From assembly GCA_026770585.1 (NCBI GenBank), contig MU646690.1, positions 105,229 through 118,341 of the forward strand: a stretch of DNA of 13,113 bases, in the 5' to 3' direction. The stretch is from Baffinella frigidus (Eukaryota > Cryptophyceae > Cryptomonadales > Baffinellaceae). Within the stretch, counting starts at the first letter, position 1. Every line of letters begins with the position of its first letter. Below the pieces are notes generated by a model, which worked only from the letters and a program-made list of their open reading frames with translations, was not told where the DNA came from and did not search any database. Made by a program: the position numbers and the translations under genes. Positions 1-10,000 of the stretch are shown piece by piece.

Positions 1-73
1 ACCCTAAACCCTAAACCCTAAACCCTAAACCCTAAACCCTAAACCCTAAACCCTAAACCCTAAACCCTAAACC
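1..73. repeat. Perfect CCCTAAA telomere-type array
   Basis: About ten uninterrupted copies of the plant/algal-type telomeric heptamer. The C-rich strand reads 5' to 3' from the left edge, which is the orientation of a true left chromosome end. An interstitial array or a contig end collapsed in a repeat would look the same. Confidence 0.95.
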
Positions 74-335
74 ATGCACGAAAAGGGTCTTGCCCTGACC
101 CCTAAACTAAACCCGAAACCCGAAACCCGAAACCCGAAACCCGAAACGAAACTTTCCAGCGGGAACCCCTCCGCGCCACACGAGAATGCTAGAGGGGCCT
201 ATTTAAAAACAATGTGCTCCTTTTGGGGGGGGGCGACAAGTACTTTTTATGCATTCAAAAGTCGTGGGGCTCGGTTTTCGAAAATAGAAGCCCAAACTTT
301 ATAACTCAGACCTCGGACGGGAGCAAGGGCGGTGC
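74..335. other. Flank with a short CCCGAAA tract, no gene seen
   Basis: A heptamer variant tract (CCCGAAA, roughly 104-153) is followed by about 180 bp of unremarkable sequence. An open frame runs through it, but its start is a translation of the heptamers (repeated NPKPET), so I do not call a gene. Confidence 0.5.
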
Positions 336-466
336 CGATTTCTGATTTCAGGTGCTGATTTCTGATTTGGTCAGGTGCTGATTTCTAAGCAGGTGCTGAT
401 TTCAGGAGCTGATTGCTGATTTCAGGTGCTGATTTCTGATTTCAGGTGCTGATTTCGGATTTATTG
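336..466. repeat. Tandem repeat built on CAGGTGCTGATTTCTGATTT
   Basis: About six imperfect copies of a 16-27 bp unit. Each carries TTTCAG/GTGCTG, which resembles an acceptor AG next to a donor GT. The array ends about 25 bp before E1, so it may be an expanded splice-site region like those at E4, E7 and E9. Confidence 0.75.
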
Positions 467-488
467 GGGGTGAGTAGGTGCGGTGCAG

Positions 489-543
489 GCTCTACTTCCC
501 CGTGGCGCACCCCGAGATCGAATGCCACAAGGGCAAGTGGCAG
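489..543 (+). CDS. Exon E1 (unidentified N-terminal part)
   Basis: The acceptor is GGTGCAG at 482-488 and the donor CAG|GTGCGC at 544. One leftover base is followed by 18 codons, LYFPVAHPEIECHKGKWQ. It ends in phase 0, matching E2. This is the only copy with both an AG acceptor and a complete sequence; four shorter downstream copies keep only its end and donor. No family is recognised from 18 residues. Confidence 0.72.
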
Positions 544-586
544 GTGCGCCTCTCTCCCTCTCTCTCCCCTCTCTCTCCCTCTCTCT

Positions 587-629
<43 letters not shown>

Positions 630-1108
630 CCCTGCCAGCAGCCTCCCCGCCTCTCTCCGGGTTCAGGGTTCAGGGTTTAGGTTCCAAGCGAGATGAGGGT
701 CTCGCGGGGGGGGGGGTCTTCGGCGCTCCAGCAGCCTCCCAGAGTGACGCCTCTCTCCGCTGTCGCCTCATCTCTTCTACCCCGCGTCTCCCCGCGTCTC
801 CCCGTACCTCTACCTCTCTCTTGGAATGCTTCCCCGTTGCGTGCCCTGCGATCGAGTGCCACAAGGGCAAGTGGCAGGTGCTTCTCCGCACCCCCCCGCT
901 TCCAGCAGCCTCCCATAGTGACGCCTTTTTAAACGGGGTCTCGTTTTATAATTTGTACCAGAGCGAGTTACTTGACAAAACTCAGTCTGGTGGGCGTCAC
1001 TATTAATTTGATTCCCCCCCCCCTCTCTCTCTTGGAATGCTTCCCCGTTGCGTACCCTGAGATCGAGTGCCACACGGGCAAGTGGCAGGTGCGCCTCTCT
1101 CTCTCCCT

Positions 1109-1149
<41 letters not shown>

Positions 1150-4100
1150 ACCCAACCCCCAAAATCCTCAACCCGTCGACTCTCAACCCCCTTGAACCCT
1201 TAATCCTGGGTGCCACGAAGGGCAAGTGGCAGGTGCGGCTCTGCCCTAAACCCTAAAACACTAAACACCAAACCCTGAGCTCCAAACCATAAACCCTAAC
1301 GCCCAAAAACCTTCAACCCCATCAACCATAAACCTTTAAACCCTAAACCCAACAACCATGAACCTTTAAACCCTATAGTGGCAGGTGCGCCCCATTCTCC
1401 CAAGAGCCGCCCTGCTCCCCAACCCCCAACCCTAACCCCGCAAACACCTGCATTGAAGCCCCCCCCCCGCGTGACCCTCTTCTCGTTCGGAACCTAAACC
1501 CGGAACCCGGAACCCGGCCTAACCCCGGAACCCGAAATCACCCAGGCCGGTGTGACGCTGCCGGAGGACACCGGACCCGTGGTGTTCCCGAAAGACCACT
1601 ACGTTACTAAGAAGTATGGCGACAAAATCAAGGTCTGCAACCCAGCCCCTCCCACGTGCAGCGTTTGGTTTTGCATGCAGTTCAACGCCGGCGCCTCAAC
1701 CCTGAACCCTGAACCCTAAACCCCAAACCCCAAACCCCAAACCCTAAACCCTAACCCCCAAACCCTAAACCCTAAACCCTAAACCCCAAACCCCAAACCC
1801 CAAACCCTAAACCTTAAGCCCTAAACCCTAAACCCTGAACCCTGAACCCTAAACCCTAAACCCCCAAACCCTAAGCCCTCAACCCCCAAACAGGTTACGT
1901 ACCACAAGGAGCTGGCTCTGAAGCGCCTCGAAAAGCGGCCCGACTGGGAGTCGGAGGTCCAAACCCTACACCCCAAACCCTAAACCCTAAACCCTAAACT
2001 CTAAACCCTAACTCCTAACCCCAAACCCTAAACCCTACACCCCAAACCCTAAACCCTAAGCCCTAACCCCAAACCCTAAACCCTAACCCCTAACCCTAAA
2101 CTCTAAACCCCAAACCCGAAACCCCAAACCTTAAACCCTAAACCCTGAACCCTGAACCCTAAACCCTCCATCAAATCCACTACTAGTCCATTGTACACCC
2201 AGGATCGTGGTACACGTTTAAAACATCCTGGTACAAAACCTTGTACGTTTAAAACACCCTGGTACAAAACGTTGTATAATTTGGATGCGCGGACTCTCTC
2301 AGGTCCCGTCATTCGTCACCTTTTCACCCCTCCATCAAATCCACTACTAGTCCGTTTTACACCCAGGATCGTGGTACAAGTTTAAAACACCCTGGTACAA
2401 AACGTTGTACGTTTTTAGAAAACAGGTACAAAACGTTGTATAATTTGGGTGCGCTGACTCTCGCAGGTCCCGTCGGGGAAGTAGAGCCTGAACCGCACCT
2501 TCAAAAGGAGGGGGCCGCCACCTTGAATTCTGATGTGTGTGACTCTGGGGGGGGTCATCTCGTCCCAGTGGGGTAGGTACGGTGCGTGCTCTCCAACACG
2601 TTTCAAGGGGGCGAAATGCACGCCGTTGGCAGACATGCCGTGGCGCTGATGTCTGGTTTCGTGGATGCGAGCAGGTCCCGTCGTTTGTCACCTTCGAGCG
2701 CCGCACGATCATCCCGGGCAGGTACGGGAATCGAGGGTTGAGGGTTTAGGGTTGCGGGTTTTGAAGGCGCCGGGAAACGATGACCCCTCTTGCCAACCCC
2801 CCGGATTATCACCCTGCTTTCAGAGAAGTTGATCTTCTGCTGGCCAGTGACGCCGCCCCCACGAGGCTACCCAGGCGAACAGAATAAAAGGGACTTTTAA
2901 AGTTTTGTAGGGAAATGATCACGTTACCGACCGCTCAGCGGTCGGTCGGTTATAAATCACGCATGGATAGGCCCTACTTGTACAGCCCCCGGGTTTTATT
3001 ATGTTCGCCTGGTTAGCCTCGTGTGGGCAGGGCGCCTCCCCCTGTGAAAATGTTGGACCTTGAACCCTGAACCCTGAACCCTTAACCCTAAACCCTAAAC
3101 CCTAAACCCTGAACCCTAAACCCTAAACCTCGCGGCAGCTGGGTGTGCCTGGAGGTCGAGGCGGAGCATTCCGGCCTCTGCATCTCCGAGAAGGTCCGAG
3201 GGTTTAGGGTCTAGGGTTTAGAATCTAGGGTCTAGGGTTTAGAGAATCTAGGGTCTAGGGTTTATGATCTAGGGTCTATAGTGTAGAATCTAGGGTCTAG
3301 GGTTTAGAATCTAGGGTCTATGGTTTAGAACCTAGGGTCTAGTGTTTAGAATCTAGGGTGTAGAATTTAGGGTCTAGGGTTTAGAATCTAGGGTCTGGGG
3401 TTGAGAATGTAGGGTTTCGGGTTGCCGTCTGGCAGCTCTCCACTCTCCATGTGTATCACCTGGGTTGTGATGTTCAGGGGGGTTGTTACATTCAGCTGAT
3501 ACTAGGGTTGTCCAGCAGAACCCGGCAGGAGTTGAGTCACTTTCTAGCTCTGCTTCAAGCCGGGTTAACTGGTCGTATTCACACCAAAAGTTGACGAATG
3601 TGTACCACAGGACAGGGAAGTTGACTGCTGGTCTGCTCATTTTGAGGACATTTTTAGGAGACTGGATCAAATCAGGCAGAGCTAGACTTCCCCTTAGCCC
3701 CCGATGACAAGCTGATGGGGTCAAACCCGCATGACACCCCGCTGACATGAAACACCCCGTTGACGGCCAAATAGACCCTAGGTTTCATCAAATAGACCCG
3801 CCGATGAAACTCCGCGAGGCGACTGCTGCGAATCTCCTCCCCTGGACCCCTGGAGGGGTTTCATCTCGGAAGATAACTGAATCAGTTCCTTTTCAATAGG
3901 AGGTTGAATAGGAGAAATTAGTTATGGCATAGTAAATTTAATTAGGCCTCCTAATTAAATGAAAACTCTCATTAGGGAACTGATTCAGTTATCTTTCGAG
4001 ATGAGGTTTGTTGCTGAACCGCTTTGGAGATCCGTGCGTCGAAAAGGTTGTGCGGGTCCGTGCATCAGACACTGTGTGGATCAGCGTATCACCGTGCGGC

Positions 4101-4243
4101 AGATGGTGCCAGCAGGACCCGAGAAAGGAGGGGTTGGGGGTTGTAACCCTCAACCCCAAACCCTGCACCAGGAGATGCACACGGAGTTGCAGGGGCACTT
4201 CCGCGTGTTGCACCCTAAACCCTAAACCCTGAACCCTAAATAA

Positions 4244-4277
<34 letters not shown>

Positions 4278-7013
4278 TAATAAATAAACCAAAATAGTAA
4301 ATTATAATAAATGATAACAAACACGATAATGAATAAATAAACCCTAAACCCCAAACCCTACACCAAGAGATGCACACGGAGTTGTGGGGGCAGCTCCGCG
4401 TGTTGCACCCTCAACCCTAAACCCTGGACCCTGAACCCTAAATAATGAATAATAAATGACAAGTAATAAATAAATAATGATAATAATGATAATAATAAAA
4501 ATAATGATAATAATAATAATAATAATAATAATAAACTAAATAAACCCCAAACCCTAAACCCTAAACCCTAAACCCTGAACCCTAAACCCTGAACCCTAAA
4601 CCCTAAACCCTAAACCCTGAACCCTAACCCTACACCAGGAGATGAACACGGAGCTGGAGGGGCAGTTCCGGGTGCTGCACCCGCTGCTCGACACCAAAGG
4701 CCTCCTCGCCTACTGGGGGGACTTCCAGGTTATTATCCCATGCGGATATTTTGTGGATACCCATATATTAGCATATTATCCCAGGCGGATGTTTTGTGGA
4801 TACCCATATATTAGCCTTAGTCCTGGACACCAAAAGCCTCCTCGCCTACTGGGGCGACTTTCAGGTTCGGCTCCTCGTGTGTGAGCTTAATTTCGGAACG
4901 TGCCAGAAGCTGTCCTGATTTATGCTAGCGTAAGCCTTATTTTTATGCCTAAAATAGCATAGCTACCCTTTTCTTCGGCGTGGAAAGAAAGCATTAAGAA
5001 ACGGGACAGATTCTGGCTTGTTCCGAAAGGAAACCGACCCTAGACCCGAACAGTTTTCCGAAGAGGGAACACGCAGGGCGGTTCGATGGGGCAATTTAAT
5101 TTCGGAACAAGACAGATTCTGCCCAGCTATCTTGGGCTTCCGACGCCGAAGATAAGGGTGTTTATGCTATTTTAGGCATATAATGATGCTATCTTACGCC
5201 TTTGTGTGTGGACAAATTCTGGTATGTTCCGAGATGGAATGCAGGGTCGTACTTGGAGCCGATGGCTCGATTTTGGCAACTTTTGACAGAGATGGCCGAT
5301 TTTGGCAACTTTTGACAGAGATGGCCCCGGGGTTTGAGAACCCGGGGTCAGCTGCCACGCCAGGCCACGCCAGAGTGCAGGAGGGGGTTTATTTTTTCAG
5401 AACGTATCTGGACATGTTCGTTGACTTTTGAAACCCGCTGCCTTAAGGAGGAATTCACTTTTGGCGAACCCTTCCGAGACTCTGGCGTGGTGGGCGCTGA
5501 ATCACTGCGGGGGGTCCCACTCGATGCCTTTTTGTATGGTGGATGTCGCGGTGTGTCCGTGGACAACGCCCCGGGCCGTCCTGTATTCAGTCTGTTTGTG
5601 TTTCAAGCCAGTCGTGACTGGCTTGAGCTACGAACGAGGGCGGTTGACTTGTGGCGTGTTGTGTAGTACAAACCGGGCCATCCAATAGTCGGAACGCCAG
5701 ATTGCTCGTGGGGGTTCGGCTCTTTCCGAGCGCTCTTGTGGGCGCCGAACGATCCCAAAAGTAAATAATTTCCCCGTATTCGTTCCGGGGAATTGACTTT
5801 TGGCAACCCCTTCCAAGCATCTGGCGTGGCGGTCTGTGCATCGGCCGGGCGCCTCGGGCGAACCGCACGTGCAGCCCTAATGTTAACGCGGCGCGCAAAG
5901 TTGACGGGTCGCGCGGGGGGCAGGGGGAGCTATCTCACGCAGCCCTAATGTTAACGTGGTTCCAAATGTTGACGGATCGCGCGGAGGGCAGAGGTGGCCA
6001 TCGCGAGATCCTCTAATGTTAACGCACTTCCAAATGTTGACGAATCGCGCGGGGGGCTGGGGGGGGCATTGCGGGATTCTCTAATGTTAACGCGGTTCCA
6101 AATGTTGACGAGTCGCGCGGGGGGAAGGGGAAACTGTTCTGCGCAGGCCATCGCAGGATCCTCTAATGTCAACGCGGTTCGAAATGTTGACGAATGTTGA
6201 CGGCAACGCGGTTCGAAATGTTGACGAATGTTGACGGATTGCGCGGGGGGCAGAGGTGGCCATCGCGGGATTCTCTGAAGTTGACGCGGTTCCAAATGTT
6301 GACGAGTCGCGTGGGGGGCAGGGGAAACTGTTCTGCGCGAAGCGGTACAAGAAGGACCCCCAGGGTGGGTGGGACACTGTCGAGGTCTGCCCCCGGCCAC
6401 ACGAGGCTATCTTAAGTCAGTTATTTGATTATTGCCCAGGAGACACGCCAAAAGTCAGCAATTGATCACGTTTCCGACCGCTTTTCGGTCGGAAACGTAA
6501 TCATTTCCCCACAAACCCCCCTGAAAGGTCCATTTATTTTGTTCGCATGGGTAGTCTCGTGTGGGAAGCGGTACAAGAAGGACCCCCAGGGTGGGTGGGA
6601 CACTGTCGAGGTCTGTCCCCGGCCCTTATTATCATTATTATTATTATTACCATTATTATCATCATTATTATTTTCCTCTTCTTCTTCCTCTCATCTTCCT
6701 CTTCCTCTTTTTATTCTTCTTCTTCTTCTTTTCTTCTTCCTCTTCTTTATGACTCTCAAGCATAGAGATGAGTGGTCCAAAAATCTCGCGAAGCGGTACA
6801 AGAAGGACCCCCAGGGTGGGTGGGACACTGTTGAGGTCTGCCCCCGGCCCTTGTTATTATTATTATTATTAATAATAATATTATTACCATTATTATTTTT
6901 CTCTTTTTTTTCCTCTTCATTTTCCTCTTCCTCTTCCTCTCTTCTTCTTCTTCCTCTCTTCTTCCTCTCTTCTGTTTTCTTCTTCTTCATCATCATCTTA
7001 TTGTGCTTCGTGG

Positions 7014-7068
<55 letters not shown>

Positions 7069-10000
7069 CTTCTTCTTCTTCTTCTTCTTCTTCTGCTTCT
7101 GCTTCTTCTTCTTCTTGAAGGACCACCAGGGTGGGTGGGACACTGACGAGGTCTGCCCCAGGCCCCTCTAAACCATACACCATAAACCCCAAACCCCAAA
7201 CCCCAAACCCCAAACCCCGAACCCCAAGCCCCAAGCCTCAAACATCAAACCTCAAACCCCAAAACCTCAGGTGGCAGACGAGAGCACACTCTCCGAGGCG
7301 GAGCAGTCTGCGATCCACAACAAGTCCTTGAAATCACTCAAGAGCAGAAATCCAGTACAAACGGGCGAATAAAAGGCCTCTAGGACGAGCCAGGATAAAA
7401 CGCAGGCATTATTCAAGAGCTGAAATCCAGTACAAAAGGGCGAATATAAAGCCTTTAGGACGAGCCAGGATGAAACCCAGGCAGAGCTAGGAAGTGAGAA
7501 GGTGCACGGGCAGGGCGCGGTCGAGAAGCTCGCCTGGACCATAACCCCTGAACCATAAACCATAAACCGAAAATAATAAATAATAAATAATAAACCATAA
7601 ACCCCAAACCCCAAACTTCAGGTGGCAGACGAGAGCACACTCTCAGAGGCGGAGCAGTCTGCGATCCACAACAAGTCCGCCCCCAACCCCAAACCCTAAA
7701 CCCTAAACCCTAAACCCTAAACCCTAACTACACTGAAAAAAACTCCAGCGCAAGTAACATTCCTCTCTATAAACCCAAGCCTAACCCCCAACTCCTAAAC
7801 CCTTGACCATGGACCATGGACCATGGACCCTGGACCCTGGACCCTGGACCCTGGACCCTAACTGCACCCGTGACCGACCACTTTTTGAGACAACAGAGAC
7901 ATCTTCGCTGAGCCCTACATTGCCAATCGTGTTGCTAATTAATAGACCCCTCGACCGCTAACAGGCACGTACTACGCGGGAGAGTTACATGTCATTTTAC
8001 GCCCTACGTCTTTCTATTATTTTCCTTGGAAACCGGGAAAAAATCCCGGAAATGTCCACAAACAAATTACTTTGACCCTGCCGGTAACCGCAGGATGTGC
8101 TTTCCGGTTGCCTGGATAATGCAACTACCCTTCCCCCGTAGGACGGCTCTTCAAGCCGTTGATCCCGGACTGTCTGATGCACGGGAGAGCCGCCGGTGTT
8201 TACGGTTGTGGGAGTCACGGTGTTCACGGTTCGGGGGTACGGAAACACTGCGCCCCCCTACACACCGGTGTTGACGGTTGTGTGTAACGAATACGGGGGC
8301 ACGATGTTAAAACACCGTAAAACACCGTGTTTCCGGTAGTTGCTAAGTGGCTGGCCCCTGAACCGGATTCACGCACGTACGGCTGCTTTAGCCGTGTGTG
8401 CGGTTGTGTGTAACGATCGCGGAGGCACGGTGTTTACGTCCTAAGACGCCGTAAAACACCGTATTCCCGGTGGCTGCTAAGTGGCTGGCCCCTGTGCCGG
8501 ATTCAGGCGCGTACGGCTGCTCAAGCCGCTGTTCCAAGACTGCCTGATGCAGGGAGAGGCTTGAACTCTGAATCCACCTCCCTAAACCCTAAACCCTAAA
8601 CCCTAAACAGGCACGTGCGGCTGCTCCTTTCATCAAAGTATCTCTTACACTCGAACCTGCACCCCACACCCCTCATACCCTAAACCGGAATCAGGCACAT
8701 ACGGCTGCTCACGAACGCGGGGACACGGTGTGTAAGGCCTGGACCGGATTCAGGCCCGTGACCCTCAACCCTCAACGGCAAACAGGCACGTACGGCTGCT
8801 CAAGCCGCTATTCCAAGACTGCCTGATGCAGGAGAAGGCGGCAGAGCTCGGCAAGGCGTTCAACGCGGTGCGAACCCCGGATCCCGGATCCCGGATCCCG
8901 GATCCCGGATCCCGAATACTGAATCCCAGATCCCGAAACCCGGATCCCGGATCCCGAATACCGGATACCGAATACCGGATACCGGATACCGAATACCGGA
9001 CCCTGTGGTTCACGTACGGCTGCTCAGGCCGCTGTTCCAAGACTGCCTGATGCAGGAGAAGGCTGCAGAGCTCGGCAAGGCGTTGAACGCGGTACCCACA
9101 CCAAGACTCTTGAGACATCGCTTTTGGTTTTTAGATACCAACACCAAGATCCTGAGACGCCGGTTTTTAGATTTTGAGCCACAGGTTTCGGGTTCCGGGT
9201 TTCGGATTTCAACGCGGTGCGAAACCCGAATCCCGAATCTCGAATCCCGAATCCCGAATCCCGAAACCTGTGGTTCAAAATCTAAAAACCGATGTCTCGG
9301 AATCGTGGCTTTCAACGCGGTGCTCTCCGAATCCCGGAACCCGGAAACTGAAACCCGGAACCCGGAACCCGGAACCCTAATGCGGCGCCCCCCCCCCCTT
9401 CCCGAATCCCGAAAACTGAAACCCGAAACCCGAAACCCTAACGTGGTGCCCCCCCCCGAATTCCGAAACCCGAAAGTGAGAGAACCGAAAGGGGAAGCAG
9501 TGAGTAGACGCTGGCCATCAACCACTTAGCAGCGACCGAGGACCTTTTCACCAAGGTGAAATTCCGGTTAGGTGCCAGGGTACTGGATAAGATTCTAGTA
9601 CAAATCGTATAGATGGGCTGTATCCGTGAATCCCCCGGTGGCTGCTAAGTGGCCTTCAACGCGGTGCCCCCCCGAATCACGAAACCCGGATCCCGGAACC
9701 CGATACCCGGATCCCGAAAGTAGGAGTTCATCCGGGAGCATGTTTGATTTTCAAGAATTTGGGCGATAAAATTGCCACACGAATGCTTTAATATTACATG
9801 CATGATCATTCTGTGTAGTACATTTCGTGGCCAAATTCATACCCACGAAGATCAACGTCGATCGCTGTGCGCGTGCATCACCCTGAATCACCTTGTGGGA
9901 TCATTTTTTGCTATCTTAGGTTTTGTTCTACGCTAAAGCTATATTCCAGATTTATTAAATCTGTGTTTCCGGATTTATTAAATCTGTGTTTGAATGCGCA

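Noticed and set aside
5183-5688. Three overlapping plus-strand frames in intron 6
   Set aside because: Their translations match no family I know, they overlap in different frames, and they run across an element B end, a 29-bp repeat and an inverted-repeat element.
5951-6402. Overlapping minus-strand frames with RQHLEPR-like repeats
   Set aside because: They reflect the 68-bp array, not a protein; the plus strand holds the real exon start.
6425-7171. 248-codon plus-strand frame, the longest with few interruptions
   Set aside because: It consists of element A2, microsatellite translation and E7 copies read through; splice sites around the E7 copies explain the conserved parts.
3674-7492. CAGGCAGAGCTAG shared by 3675-3687 and 7480-7492
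   Set aside because: A single 13-bp match without extension on either side; may be chance in a repeat-rich region.
9005-9529. Open frames on both strands over the CCCGAAT/CCCGGAA tracts
   Set aside because: Heptamers have no stop in several frames, so open frames are expected. Only the E9 copy at the start is exon-derived.
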